A stretch of 64,000 nt of DNA from Leptospira paudalimensis (lineage in GTDB: Bacteria > Spirochaetota > Leptospiria > Leptospirales > Leptospiraceae), in the NCBI RefSeq assembly GCF_026151345.1, contig NZ_JAMQPR010000001.1:2862676-2926675 (forward strand), written 5' to 3'. The position numbers and the translations under genes are program-made. The notes beneath the pieces were generated by a model, which saw nothing but the letters and a program-made list of their open reading frames with translations, did not search any database and was not told the origin of the DNA. The first letter of the stretch is position 1. Each line of letters starts with the position of its first letter. Below, in pieces: positions 1-9,787 of this stretch.

Positions 1-1098
1 CATATCAACACTTCTCGCGAATGGCGCGGTGGAGAACAACAGCTTTATTATCTCGTTCAAGGTTTGGCAAATTACAAAATCCCACAAATGGTAGTGGGTC
101 AACCAGGTTCTCCACTCGAAACAAAATGTAAAGACAATGGATACGAATTTGTTCCCATTGAGATGCGTGGAGAATGGGACAGAAAAGCATATAAGAATAT
201 TCGATCTCTCTGTTTATCCAAAAATATCAAATTAATCCACACTCATACTGCACATGCACATACATTAGCATTGCTAGCCAAACGAAACCATCTCAATATT
301 CCTCTCATCGTATCAAGGAGAGTGGATTTTAAACCAAAAACTAGTTTTTTCTCCAGATGGAAATACCAACACCCAGCTAACGATTATTACCTTCCCGTTT
401 CTCAAAAAATTAAAGAAGTAATGATCAGTAGCAAAATTGCTCCAGAAAGGATCATCACTGTTTATTCTGGGATTGATCTCAAACGATTTTCAAAACCCAC
501 TGCACATGAATACTTACGTGAAGAGTTTCAAATTCCCAAAAAAGCGGTGATCATTGGAAATGTGGCTGCCCTTGTTGACCACAAAGACCAAGAAACCTTA
601 ATACATGCCATCTCTAAGATGAAAACAAATTTGGATTTTCGGCTTTTAATTGTGGGCGAAGGGAAACTAGAAAAAAAACTAAAAACACTCACCGAAAGTT
701 TAAACCTAAATGATAAGATTATTTTCACTGGATATAGAAAGGATATTCCCGCCTTACTTTCCTTATTCGATATATTTACACTCACGTCAAAGGAAGAAGG
801 ACTTGGGACTGCTGTTTTAGACGCAATGGCTTGTAGTTTGCCTATTGTCGCAACCAATGGTGGTGGGATTGGAGAGATGTTGGATCATAACGAAGGTGCA
901 TTTGTTTGCCCTGTGGGAGATTCAGAAGTGATTGCCCAAGGTCTAGACAAACTTGTTTCTTCAGAAGACCTAAGGGAGCAATTCGGAAACTTCAATAAAA
1001 CTTCTGTTAAACGATTTTCTGTTACAAAAACAATCGATAAAACTAAATTGATTTATTATTCCTTTTTAGGTGATTCCTTATACGGAGAAGGCAAATGA
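1..1098 (+). CDS. Glycosyltransferase family 4 protein (5' end outside window)
   Basis: The reading frame is open from base 1, and its first visible residues include WRGGEQQ, the N-terminal motif of GT4 (GT-B fold) glycosyltransferases. The gene therefore starts upstream of the window, and the TTG at 64 is not its start. A UDP/GDP-sugar transferase acting at the cytoplasmic face, probably in LPS or glycan assembly, is inferred from the family. The C-terminal donor-binding half shows EEGLGTAVLDAMA, the EX7E-type region with Asp in place of the second Glu, then GGGIGEML. It overlaps polA by 4 bp (ATGA), so the two are likely co-transcribed. Acceptor and donor are not predictable. Confidence 0.88.
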   Translation, partial: HINTSREWRGGEQQLYYLVQGLANYKIPQMVVGQPGSPLETKCKDNGYEFVPIEMRGEWDRKAYKNIRSLCLSKNIKLIHTHTAHAHTLALLAKRNHLNIPLIVSRRVDFKPKTSFFSRWKYQHPANDYYLPVSQKIKEVMISSKIAPERIITVYSGIDLKRFSKPTAHEYLREEFQIPKKAVIIGNVAALVDHKDQETLIHAISKMKTNLDFRLLIVGEGKLEKKLKTLTESLNLNDKIIFTGYRKDIPALLSLFDIFTLTSKEEGLGTAVLDAMACSLPIVATNGGGIGEMLDHNEGAFVCPVGDSEVIAQGLDKLVSSEDLREQFGNFNKTSVKRFSVTKTIDKTKLIYYSFLGDSLYGEGK

Positions 1099-3926
1099 GT
1101 GGGAGACTATTAATCATTGATGGGCATGCACTTGCCTTTCGGGCTTATTTTGCATTTGCAGCTTCGAATCTAACCAATTCCAAAACTGGATTACCCAGTG
1201 GTGCTATTTTTGGATTTTGGAGGATGCTATTTAAACTGCTCCAAGATGAACATGTCACCCATATTGCTTTCACATTTGATCCAGGCACAAGGTTAGAAAG
1301 AAACGATCTTTATGAAGAATACAAAGCGCATAGAAAACCTATGCCAGAGGATTTAAAACCTCAAATTCATAAAATTTATGAAATGTTACAAGCGTTGGAA
1401 TTTCCCATGTATAAAATCAATGGAATCGAAGCAGATGATATCATTGGTTCCTTATGCAAAAAATTTGGGAAAGAATTTGAAGAGATTGTCATCCTTTCAA
1501 GTGATAAAGATTTATACCAAGTATTAGACAAAAACATACACATGTTACGTGGGAAACGGGGTGTATCTGAATTTGAAAAAATAGATCCCAAGTGGGTGAA
1601 GGCAAATATTGGGATCACAAAAGAACAAGTTCCTGATTATATGGGACTTCTAGGTGATGCTTCTGACAATATTCCTGGCGTAAAAGGGATTGGAGAAAAA
1701 GGTGCCGCAAAACTCATCCAAGAATTTGGAGATTTAGAAACCATTTACAAAAAAATTGATAAGGTCAAAAACAAATCACTTATCGATAAACTCATTGCTG
1801 AAAAAGAAAATGCATTTTTATCCAGGAAACTGGCAACCATTGTAACCAATCTCAAACTAGACATCAAAAAGTCGGATCTAAAATTACCAAACTACCATGA
1901 CCCCAAAAAAGTTCAGTATTTTAAGGATGAAGGTTACAATGTCCTCCATCGTGATTTAGCAAAACAAGCAGGGATTCCCATTGTAAGTGATGTTGATACA
2001 AAAGAAGAATCTCCTGCGGCCAAAAAATCATCGAAAGGAAAAAAAGAAACAATCACAGAAGTTTCTTCAGATGGATCCAAAAAAGGAAAATCTGCTGTTT
2101 CCACGACTGCAGTTGTCGCCAAAAAGTCATACAAACGAATTCAGTCCATTGATGAATTAAAAAAGATCATCTCAAAACTTAACCCTAAAAAACCATTATC
2201 TATCGATACTGAAACAACCTCACAAGACCCGATGATGGCAGAAATACTTGGTATCTCTTTTTCAGAAGAACCAGGTGTTGCTTATTACATTGCATTTTCG
2301 CATTCAGAATCTATTTACAGCCACCTTCTCCCTTCAGCAGAAGAAACACTTAAGATACTCAAACCGATGTTAGAGGATTCAATATGGAAAAAATTAGGCC
2401 AAAACATTAAATACGATCTCCTTGTATTTAGAAATTATGGGATTGAATTAAAAGGCATTTACTTTGATACAATGCTTGCTTCCTATCTCTTAAATCCAGG
2501 AGAACGACGCCATAATATGGACGATATGGCAGTCGATTACCTAAACTACAAAACTATCACTTACGAAGAGTTAGTTGGCACTGGAAAAAAGAAACAAAAT
2601 CTCTACGATATTGATCCAGACAAAGTATCCGAATATGCCTGTGAAGATGCGGACATTACCTTACAACTTCATAATACTCTTGCACCTAAAATGGAAGAAG
2701 GCATACATAAAAAACTGTTTTATGAAATGGAAATGCCAGTACTACTTACATTGGCTGATATGGAATTTGAAGGAATTGCCGTAGACAAAAAATACTTCGA
2801 ATCATTGTCAGTTACCTTTGATACCAAAATCAAAGAACATGAAAAAAACATTCATTTTTATGCGGGAAGACAGTTTAATGTTAATTCAACAAAAGAATTG
2901 CAAACAGTTTTATTTGAAGACTTACGACTGCCTGCTGAGAAAAAAACGCAAACAGGGTATTCAACTGACCATTCGGTTTTAGAATCTCTACAAGGTACTC
3001 ATCCCATCATCGATGATTTATTGGCAATTCGTAAATTCTCAAAATTAAAATCCACTTATACGGATACATTGCCAACACTTGTGAATCCAAAAACCAATCG
3101 GATCCACACAAGTTATAACCAAACCATTGCAGCAACGGGAAGACTCTCTTCTACCAATCCAAACTTACAAAACATTCCCATCAAAGATGAAGAAGGAAGG
3201 TTGTTACGGAAAGGGTTTATTGCGAAAAAAGGTTTTGAAATCCTTTCCCTTGATTATAGTCAAATTGAACTTCGCATCATGGCTCATTTCTCTAATGATC
3301 CCAATATGATTGATGCATACAAATCGGGAGCCGACATTCACAAACGAACAGCAGCAGGTATTTTTGGAGTTTCGGAAGACCAAGTAACTCCCGATATGCG
3401 AAACAAAGCAAAAGTGGTGAATTTTTCTGTGATTTATGGTGTTACATCTTTTGGTTTATCTAATAATTTGAGAATCAGCCGAAAAGAAGCAAAAGAGTTT
3501 ATTGAAAAATACTTTGCCGCTTACAAAGGTGTTGCCACTTATATGGAAGAGATTGTTGAGTTCTGCAAAGAAAATGGATATGTAGAAACCTTACTTGGTC
3601 GTAGGCGTTACCTTCCCGATATCCACTCTACCCATAAAATGGTAAGTGAAGGTGCCAAACGAGTTGCGATCAATTCCCCAATCCAAGGGACGTCGGCCGA
3701 TATGATCAAATTGGCTATGATTCGGATCCATGAAAAAATCAAAAAAGAATCCTTTCGATCCAAACTTTTATTACAAGTGCATGATGAACTCGTATTTGAG
3801 GTAGATCCGAAAGAAAAAAAAGAATTTTACCAAATGGCAAAAGAAGAAATGGAATCTGCAATGAAACTCAAAGTTCCAATTGTCGCACAAGGGAAGTTTG
3901 GTGGAAATTGGGATGAAGCACATTAG
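1095..3926 (+). CDS. polA: DNA polymerase I
   Basis: Full-length three-domain Pol I of 943 aa for Okazaki fragment processing and repair synthesis. Residues 1-290 are the 5'-3' flap nuclease (GDASDNIPGVKGIGEKGA helix-hairpin-helix). A Lys/Ser-rich linker of about 50 residues follows. The 3'-5' exonuclease appears intact: IDTET near residue 370, NIKYDLLVF, and YACEDADIT. The polymerase domain has motif A LDYSQIELRIMAHFS, motif B RNKAKVVNFSVIYGV and motif C LLQVHDELVFEV. Proofreading is therefore predicted, unlike in Taq-type enzymes. The ATG start overlaps the glycosyltransferase stop (ATGA). The charged linker between the nuclease modules is longer than in E. coli. Confidence 0.98.
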   Translation: MSGRLLIIDGHALAFRAYFAFAASNLTNSKTGLPSGAIFGFWRMLFKLLQDEHVTHIAFTFDPGTRLERNDLYEEYKAHRKPMPEDLKPQIHKIYEMLQALEFPMYKINGIEADDIIGSLCKKFGKEFEEIVILSSDKDLYQVLDKNIHMLRGKRGVSEFEKIDPKWVKANIGITKEQVPDYMGLLGDASDNIPGVKGIGEKGAAKLIQEFGDLETIYKKIDKVKNKSLIDKLIAEKENAFLSRKLATIVTNLKLDIKKSDLKLPNYHDPKKVQYFKDEGYNVLHRDLAKQAGIPIVSDVDTKEESPAAKKSSKGKKETITEVSSDGSKKGKSAVSTTAVVAKKSYKRIQSIDELKKIISKLNPKKPLSIDTETTSQDPMMAEILGISFSEEPGVAYYIAFSHSESIYSHLLPSAEETLKILKPMLEDSIWKKLGQNIKYDLLVFRNYGIELKGIYFDTMLASYLLNPGERRHNMDDMAVDYLNYKTITYEELVGTGKKKQNLYDIDPDKVSEYACEDADITLQLHNTLAPKMEEGIHKKLFYEMEMPVLLTLADMEFEGIAVDKKYFESLSVTFDTKIKEHEKNIHFYAGRQFNVNSTKELQTVLFEDLRLPAEKKTQTGYSTDHSVLESLQGTHPIIDDLLAIRKFSKLKSTYTDTLPTLVNPKTNRIHTSYNQTIAATGRLSSTNPNLQNIPIKDEEGRLLRKGFIAKKGFEILSLDYSQIELRIMAHFSNDPNMIDAYKSGADIHKRTAAGIFGVSEDQVTPDMRNKAKVVNFSVIYGVTSFGLSNNLRISRKEAKEFIEKYFAAYKGVATYMEEIVEFCKENGYVETLLGRRRYLPDIHSTHKMVSEGAKRVAINSPIQGTSADMIKLAMIRIHEKIKKESFRSKLLLQVHDELVFEVDPKEKKEFYQMAKEEMESAMKLKVPIVAQGKFGGNWDEAH

Positions 3927-5616
3927 GTCGAGTTTAGGCCTTTTATTCTTTTTTGTTGTCTACCTTTGGAACTTTTCGATTGTTTTCCAATCAAACGATT
4001 TACTAGGTCGTTTTGATTGGGACTTGTATACATTTCATGTTGAGTTTTTACGGAAATCGTTTTTAGACTTTGGTAGTTTTCCACTATGGAATCCGTATTA
4101 TGGAGCTGGTTTTCCTGTTTGGGAAAATCCTTCGAGTAAATTAGGAAGTTTCACACATCTTCTTGCGATTCTATTTCCAAGCCTTACTGCTTTAAAACTA
4201 AGTTACATATTTTATTTTGTACTCGCAGGAGGATTCAATTACCATTCCTTCCAATTATATAACAAATCTTCAAAACTCACGACAACAATCTTTGTTTGTT
4301 TTTTTCAATTCTCAGGGTATTTTTTTCAAAAATTCTATGCTGGACATATGAACCAAGTCCAAGGTTTGTTTTTGCCAGCGTTTGTTTTTTATTTTTTATA
4401 CACCATTCAAAATAAAAGCAAGTGGATTTCCTTTGTTGTCATCCTTATCGCCTATATTTTGTTATCTGAAGGTGCGATTTATACAATCACACAAATTACT
4501 TTTTTATTATTTTTCTTAAGTGGTTGGGAAATTTACAAATCAAGCAATCCAACAAAATCATTTATCCAGTTTTCTAAAGTAGTATTATTGATTCTTGTTG
4601 TTCTTTCCTTTAAATGGATTCCTATGTTTTTATTTGTCCACCAAGTAGGAAGGTATTTTGTTCCCGATCAATTCCCACTATCCATTTCTGATTTATATCC
4701 TATCTTCTTTGGAACTTCCCAACACCCACTGCTTTCCCAATCCTTATCACAAATGCAATACCGTTATTGGGAATACGGGAACTATCTTGGCCAAATTCCT
4801 TTTTATGCGTTTCCACTATTATTATTCACCAAACGACGGTTTTATTTTGTATTAGGGTTACTTGGAATTACGATTTGGATCATGTTAGGTAAAACCTCGA
4901 TCTTTTCCCCCGCAAACCTTTTAGAACACTTACCTATCTACTCCCAGGAACGAGTGTATCCCAGGTGGAGTCTCAGCGTAGTTTTTTTGTATGGGTGGTG
5001 TTTGGTAAACTGTTTAGATTCAATTTTGGAATTGATTCGTCCAAAATTTAAAACCTATGTTTCCATTTCACTATTAATCCTATTATTCATTCACACACTC
5101 GATGTACGAAAAATGAATACTAAGTATTTGGATGAAATTTTTATCTTACAACCTCCTTCTGAATCCATTCATAATGAGGAAAGTTATCCGATCACAATCA
5201 GTTCTCTTCCTGATTATGGCTCTGACTCCAGGATGTTACCGGCACTTAGAGCAAATGTATCGATCAATGACATTTATGAAAACCTTACTTATAACTTTTT
5301 GAATGATACTTATGATTCCAAAAATTACCATGGAGAATTTTTTCTAAGTCCATCCCTCCAATCAGTCAAACCCACAAACTGGGAACCAGACAGTTTTACC
5401 TTTGGCCCTCTCCCCAAAGGACAATTCCTTGTGATCAACCAGAAATTCCATCCTGGTTTTACAGTGTCCAATTCAGATTCTAAGCCATGTTCATGGAACG
5501 GGTATTTGGCGGTTCCAATCCAAACAAATATTGAATCCTTAAGATTGAAGTATTCATTACTAGACTCTTTCAGATTTTACGATGCAAAGAAAGAATCGCA
5601 AAACTGTTCAGTATAG
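3913..5616 (+). CDS. Polytopic membrane protein, possible GT-C-like
   Basis: A 567-aa inner-membrane protein with around ten hydrophobic segments and a soluble C-terminal tail of about 130 residues. I chose ATG 3913, which overlaps the polA stop by 14 bp, over an upstream TTG at 3880 that would run deeper into polA. The N-terminal loop has DWDLYTFHVEF and PLWNPYYGAGFPVWENP. An acidic first loop followed by a PLWNP-type motif recalls GT-C or YfhO-like lipid-linked glycosyltransferases. This is a fold-level resemblance only, and no substrate can be assigned. A glycosyltransferase lies two genes upstream in the same operon. Confidence 0.7.
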   Translation: MKHIRSSLGLLFFFVVYLWNFSIVFQSNDLLGRFDWDLYTFHVEFLRKSFLDFGSFPLWNPYYGAGFPVWENPSSKLGSFTHLLAILFPSLTALKLSYIFYFVLAGGFNYHSFQLYNKSSKLTTTIFVCFFQFSGYFFQKFYAGHMNQVQGLFLPAFVFYFLYTIQNKSKWISFVVILIAYILLSEGAIYTITQITFLLFFLSGWEIYKSSNPTKSFIQFSKVVLLILVVLSFKWIPMFLFVHQVGRYFVPDQFPLSISDLYPIFFGTSQHPLLSQSLSQMQYRYWEYGNYLGQIPFYAFPLLLFTKRRFYFVLGLLGITIWIMLGKTSIFSPANLLEHLPIYSQERVYPRWSLSVVFLYGWCLVNCLDSILELIRPKFKTYVSISLLILLFIHTLDVRKMNTKYLDEIFILQPPSESIHNEESYPITISSLPDYGSDSRMLPALRANVSINDIYENLTYNFLNDTYDSKNYHGEFFLSPSLQSVKPTNWEPDSFTFGPLPKGQFLVINQKFHPGFTVSNSDSKPCSWNGYLAVPIQTNIESLRLKYSLLDSFRFYDAKKESQNCSV

Positions 5617-5711
5617 TTTACCCGTTTTTTCGATCCGAATTAGAATTAAATTTCTTTACTTTATTTAAAAAGAGAACCATTCTATTAGGTTGTCTCCTTT
5701 AAGAGTGAAGT

Positions 5712-5729
5712 GTGTCACCAAATTGTAAT
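5712..5729 (+). promoter_or_regulatory. Pho-box-like direct repeat 1
   Basis: The sequence GTGTCAC-caaa-TTGTAAT has the 7-4-7 layout of a PhoB box (consensus two CTGTCAT-like heptamers separated by an AT-rich tetramer). The first heptamer matches well and the second moderately. It lies 106 bp before the acyltransferase start, in the only intergenic gap of this region. PhoB binding is an inference from pattern. Confidence 0.4.
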
Positions 5730-5767
5730 GAATCCATTTCTACATTCTTTCCTGGAATTTCATTGGA

Positions 5768-5785
5768 ATGTCACATATTCGTAAC
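5768..5785 (+). promoter_or_regulatory. Pho-box-like direct repeat 2
   Basis: A second 7-4-7 element, ATGTCAC-atat-TCGTAAC, begins 56 bp after the first one. The first heptamer and the AT-only spacer fit the PhoB box; the second heptamer is weak. Downstream I see no convincing -10 hexamer, which is common in activator-dependent promoters but does not prove one. Confidence 0.35.
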
Positions 5786-5834
5786 CGAGATCCTTTAGCG
5801 TAACAGATAGATAAAAAAGAGGAAAACAAATCCT

Positions 5835-6611
5835 ATGAAACCAAATACTATCAGTAAAACAGAACGAATCTTAGAAGTTCGTTTAGCAGAAAACCAACTT
5901 GAAATCGAAAGAGCACTTGCGTTACGTTATGAAGTGTTTAATCTAGAAATGGGAGAAGGTCTGCCACAATCTTCTGCAACCAGAAAAGATCGTGATGAGT
6001 ATGACTTATACTGCCACCATTTAATCGTAATCGATAAATCGACAGAAGATAAAAAAATCGTTGGTACATATCGAATCCTCACTCGTCAAAATGCTAAAAA
6101 CGGAATCGGTTTTTATAGCGAAAACGAATTTGATATCACATCTATTTACAACCTACCAGATGAAATAGCAGAAGTAGGACGTTCTTGTGTTCACCCTGAA
6201 TACCGAGATGGTTCCGTAATATCTTTATTATGGCAAGGCCTTGCAGAGTTCATGAACAAACATAATGTGCGTTATCTCATGGGTTGTGGTTCCATCCACT
6301 CTACTGATGCATCTGTTGCATCACAGTCTTATGGATTTTTAAAAGCAAAAGATGCGATTGCACCAGAAGAATTTCGCGTGTATCCAAACCCTGACTACGT
6401 TCTCCCAGGTTTTGATGCAAATTTTCATGTAGAAGATCCTAAATCAATCTCCAAAAATATCCCTCCACTTTTGAAAGGATACCTCCGAGTGGGTGCTAAA
6501 ATCTGTGGAATTCCTGCACTGGATTCTGTTTTTGGTACTACAGACGTGTTCATTCTTTTCGACCGCAAGGAAATTACGGAGAGATATGCGAAACACTATA
6601 TGAATGCATGA
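5835..6611 (+). CDS. GNAT-type N-acyltransferase (OlsB-like)
   Basis: A 258-aa protein of the acyl-ACP-dependent GNAT branch that includes ornithine N-acyltransferase OlsB and acyl-homoserine-lactone-type enzymes. Diagnostic are [15 protein letters not shown] near residue 35 and [14 protein letters not shown] followed by [10 protein letters not shown] (about residues 113-135). The latter is the characteristic acyl-donor pocket strand and helix. It likely transfers a 3-hydroxyacyl chain to an amino group at the membrane. The ATG has an AGAGG upstream. Its stop overlaps the PiT-like gene by 4 bp. No OlsA-type O-acyltransferase is adjacent, so ornithine-lipid synthesis would need a partner elsewhere. 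Confidence 0.8.
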   Translation: MKPNTISKTERILEVRLAENQLEIERALALRYEVFNLEMGEGLPQSSATRKDRDEYDLYCHHLIVIDKSTEDKKIVGTYRILTRQNAKNGIGFYSENEFDITSIYNLPDEIAEVGRSCVHPEYRDGSVISLLWQGLAEFMNKHNVRYLMGCGSIHSTDASVASQSYGFLKAKDAIAPEEFRVYPNPDYVLPGFDANFHVEDPKSISKNIPPLLKGYLRVGAKICGIPALDSVFGTTDVFILFDRKEITERYAKHYMNA

Positions 6612-7738
6612 GCCAAAACCAGGAAATTGATTACCAGCACCCAACAAAACAAGACCAAATTCGATTTTTCGTTTTTACCTTCGTTTTAGTGATAGGGATC
6701 ACAGCTGGTTATTTCCTGGGCATTCCTCGGTATTATCTCGGATGGTTTTCCTTCGCGATTGCATCATTCTCTGTGGCAGGAAATGATGCAGTCCAAACCA
6801 TCGGGACCTTTATCGAAAGTAAAAAGTCAGTCCATTGGCTCCATAAGATCCTCGTATTCGGTGGTCTTTTATTTTTTGTGCACTTACTTGCCTGGTTTTT
6901 CCATGGCGGAGAAATCCACTTTCACAGATTGGATTCTATCCCCGAAACAACAGAATTCAATTTACTCCAACTCCTAGCACCTGTTTTACTCGTTGTCATC
7001 ACAAGGCTTAGAGCACCTGTATCCACAACATTTCTCGTCTTAGGTTTGTTTGGTGGCAAAAGCATCGACCAAATGTTAACCAAATCCTTTTTTGGGTATG
7101 GACTTGCCTTCCTCGTTGCCATTGTAGTATGGGCCATTCTTGTCAAAGTTGACCCACATGAATACCATGAGGTTCACACACCTGACCCTGTTTCCGAAAG
7201 GCGTTGGTCACGTTTACAATGGTTATCGACGATGTACCTTTGGGTTGCATGGCTTTTCCAGGACACAGCCAATATCGCAGTTTTCCTTCCTAGACAATTA
7301 GGAATCATTGAGTTCCTTGTTGCCGTTTTCATTTTAATCTTTGCCCTTCTTGTGATCATCCGAACTAATGGTGGCACCATCCAACAAGTGGTTTCTGAAA
7401 AATCCGATATCCAATGGGCAAAGGCAGCAACAATCGTCGATTTGGTGTATGGAAGTTTGTTATTTTTTTTCCAAGCAATTAGCAATATCCCAATGTCCAC
7501 CACTTGGGCCTTCCTTGGCCTCCTCGCGGGACGTGAGATCATTTTAAATGTCATCACCTATAAGGACCTCCCTTACCTGGATACCTTCCGTAAAGTGGGA
7601 AAAGACGTAGTCCTTGCCACCATCGGGATTGTTGTTTCGATCCTGATTTTTTTCCTCTCTTATTTCCTCTACCCAGAACAAAGAAAGTCCACCCCACTCG
7701 AATTCTGGAAGTCAACAATCCAAGAAGACTCCTTATAA
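6608..7738 (+). CDS. PiT-family-like phosphate transporter
   Basis: A 376-aa polytopic protein with the internal duplication of PiT inorganic phosphate transporters. Half one has AGNDAVQT (residues 57-64; family GANDVAN-like) and later [10 protein letters not shown] (about 137). Half two has QDTANIAV and then [16 protein letters not shown] (about 297). The paired P-[VM]-S-T-T motifs support an inverted-repeat PiT fold importing phosphate with a cation. It is shorter than many PiT proteins, and its signature motifs are modified, so the substrate could differ. It is coupled to the acyltransferase by an ATGA overlap. Confidence 0.75.
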   Translation: MSQNQEIDYQHPTKQDQIRFFVFTFVLVIGITAGYFLGIPRYYLGWFSFAIASFSVAGNDAVQTIGTFIESKKSVHWLHKILVFGGLLFFVHLLAWFFHGGEIHFHRLDSIPETTEFNLLQLLAPVLLVVITRLRAPVSTTFLVLGLFGGKSIDQMLTKSFFGYGLAFLVAIVVWAILVKVDPHEYHEVHTPDPVSERRWSRLQWLSTMYLWVAWLFQDTANIAVFLPRQLGIIEFLVAVFILIFALLVIIRTNGGTIQQVVSEKSDIQWAKAATIVDLVYGSLLFFFQAISNIPMSTTWAFLGLLAGREIILNVITYKDLPYLDTFRKVGKDVVLATIGIVVSILIFFLSYFLYPEQRKSTPLEFWKSTIQEDSL

Positions 7739-7781
7739 ATCTCTTTGACAGTTCTCTCAATTGTCAGGGAAGTGTCATATA

Positions 7782-7796
7782 TGAGATTGATTCTCA
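7782..7796 (+). promoter_or_regulatory. Fur-box-like inverted repeat
   Basis: TGAGATTGATTCTCA is a 7-1-7 inverted repeat matching 11 of 14 arm positions of the Fur consensus TGATAAT-n-ATTATCA. It sits 23 bp before the haem oxygenase start. Iron-responsive repression through Fur is the expected role for such a gene, but binding is inferred. Confidence 0.6.
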
Positions 7797-7818
7797 CATA
7801 CAGAGATAAGGAGTCATT

Positions 7819-8499
7819 ATGTCAGTTGCAATGATGTTACGAGAGGGGACGGCACAAAAACACGAGGAAACGGAAAAAGTACCTTACATCCGTGCGATTT
7901 TCCGAGGGGGATTGGACGCACAAACCTACACCTACCAATTGGAAAGTTTACATGCAGTGTACCAAGTCATGGAAGACCTCTACCGCCAAAATAAAGACAA
8001 TCCCATCCTATCCAAATTGTACTTCCCAACCCTTTTTCGTGAAAAAGCCCTTTTAGAGGATATCTCCAGTTTTCAAAAGAAGTTTGGCACAAAACTTCGT
8101 GGTGAAGTCTCCAAAGCGACTCAAAACTACATCGATCATATTCGCAAAATTGCAAATTCCAAACCTGAACTTTTAGTCGCACAAGCTTACGTGCGTTATT
8201 TGGGAGATTTATCTGGTGGTCAGGCAATTAAAAAAGTAGTGGCAAAAACTTTTGGTCTGGAAGGGAATGAAGGAACTGCTTTTTATGAATTTCCAGAGAT
8301 CGAAGATCTAATGGCATTTAAAGGAATTTATCGCCAAAATTTGGATACCTTACCTTTGAATGATTCACAAAAAACAGAACTACTAGAAGAAGCTAAAACT
8401 ACGTTTGATTTGAATAAATTTTTGTTTATGGAACTTGATTCCGATCTAAAACAAAATATTGGAATGGAACGTTACCAAACTCTTCTACCAGCAGGTTAA
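7819..8499 (+). CDS. hemO: Haem oxygenase
   Basis: A 226-aa biliverdin-producing haem oxygenase that opens haem to release iron and CO, in the cytosol. His15 in REGTAQKHEETEK is at the position of the proximal haem ligand. GDLSGGQAIKK (from residue 129) is the distal-helix signature with flexible glycines. The start ATG follows AAGGAG at good spacing. The Fur-box-like repeat just upstream fits iron-starvation control. Use of host or environmental haem as an iron source is known for Leptospira. The next gene lies in the same frame, separated by the TAA and one further codon. Confidence 0.95.
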   Translation: MSVAMMLREGTAQKHEETEKVPYIRAIFRGGLDAQTYTYQLESLHAVYQVMEDLYRQNKDNPILSKLYFPTLFREKALLEDISSFQKKFGTKLRGEVSKATQNYIDHIRKIANSKPELLVAQAYVRYLGDLSGGQAIKKVVAKTFGLEGNEGTAFYEFPEIEDLMAFKGIYRQNLDTLPLNDSQKTELLEEAKTTFDLNKFLFMELDSDLKQNIGMERYQTLLPAG

Positions 8500-8502
8500 T
8501 TT

Positions 8503-9756
8503 TTGGGATTCCCGTATACACTCGTAACTTTAGTATTTTTATCGATGTTGCCGGTCACAATGATTGTGCCCGTTGTCAAAGACATCGTAAAAGATCGTTT
8601 GCTCGGATCCAACTGGGAAGTTGCTTATTTCACAAGCATACCCATGTTAGGTTCTTTTTTATTTGCTCCTGTTGCGGGAATCATTTCTGATCGTTTTAAA
8701 AACAGAAAATACTTCATCAGTTTATTCTGTTTTTTGGACGCAGGATTATTTTATCTTTTAACTGTCGTTACGGATATGGGTTTATTTTTATTCCTTCGTT
8801 TTTTAGAAGGAGCATCCCACATCTTCATTATTGGATTACTTTTAAGTTCTGCTGCTGACCAGGAGAATGATCCTAAAAATAAACGTTATTATGGCAAAGG
8901 AATTCTGATGGGAATCACCGGTATGTTTTTATCCCTTGGTGGAGCATTTGGAATGCCTCTTGGAATTTTAGGTAGGAGTAATCCTTTATTACCTTTTTAT
9001 GTTGGATCTGGTATATTAGTCTTTGTTGGAATCATGAGTTTATTCATGTTAAAAGACAAAGGAATTCATAAAGTAAAAGATTTTAAGTTATATGATTTAA
9101 AATTGGCTATATTAGAGAACCCATTCTTATTTGTTCCCTTTTTATTTAATTTTATCGATCGATTTACTGTTGGATTTATCATTTCCTCATTTAACATCCA
9201 TTTGAGGGAAACATTAGCTTTTCACCCAGGGATGTTAGGTGTGTTTTTGGGACTTGTGCTTTTTCCGATGAGTTTATTGTCCTATCCTTCAGCCTTATTG
9301 TCTCGCAAAACAGGCGTTTTGCCACTCGTTTTAGTTGGCTCCACCATATACGGTGTGTTTTTAGGACTATCAGGAACAACTAATGATTATTGGTTTTTAT
9401 TCATTTTTTTACTCATCTGTGGAGTTGGAGCTGGTGTGATGTTTGTACCTTCGATGATGCTTGCAAGTAAGATGTCAAAACCTGGACTCACAGCCACCAC
9501 TATGTCGGCATTTACGGGAGTGGGTTCCCTTGGGTTTATGTTAGGTCCCATTGTTTCTGTGCAAATGCAGTCAGTTTTTAATTCCCTCTTACCCCAAGAA
9601 TACAGTTTTTCTGCCCTTTCCTTCTTTTTTGGATTTTTAGAGATTGGACTTGTTTTTATGACAATTCCATTTTTTAAAAAGATTTTGAGTAAAATCAACC
9701 GAATCGATGAAGAAAGAGAAAAGATTACACTTGCCAATCCAGATCCAATCCTGTAG
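8503..9756 (+). CDS. MFS transporter linked to haem oxygenase
   Basis: A 417-aa major facilitator with about 12 hydrophobic segments. The loop after TM2 has APVAGIISDRFKNRKYF, the MFS motif A (G-x-x-x-D-R-x-x-R-[KR]). The substrate is unknown. Its position directly after hemO suggests handling of iron, a siderophore or a haem breakdown product. The TTG start at 8503 is proposed because the first in-frame ATG lies inside TM1; AGCAGG in the hemO 3' end could serve as ribosome-binding site. The frame is identical to hemO, so read-through of a single TAA would create a fusion. Confidence 0.82.
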   Translation: MGFPYTLVTLVFLSMLPVTMIVPVVKDIVKDRLLGSNWEVAYFTSIPMLGSFLFAPVAGIISDRFKNRKYFISLFCFLDAGLFYLLTVVTDMGLFLFLRFLEGASHIFIIGLLLSSAADQENDPKNKRYYGKGILMGITGMFLSLGGAFGMPLGILGRSNPLLPFYVGSGILVFVGIMSLFMLKDKGIHKVKDFKLYDLKLAILENPFLFVPFLFNFIDRFTVGFIISSFNIHLRETLAFHPGMLGVFLGLVLFPMSLLSYPSALLSRKTGVLPLVLVGSTIYGVFLGLSGTTNDYWFLFIFLLICGVGAGVMFVPSMMLASKMSKPGLTATTMSAFTGVGSLGFMLGPIVSVQMQSVFNSLLPQEYSFSALSFFFGFLEIGLVFMTIPFFKKILSKINRIDEEREKITLANPDPIL

Positions 9757-9787
9757 AATTTTTCCGAATCCATTTTAGGAAAGGTTT

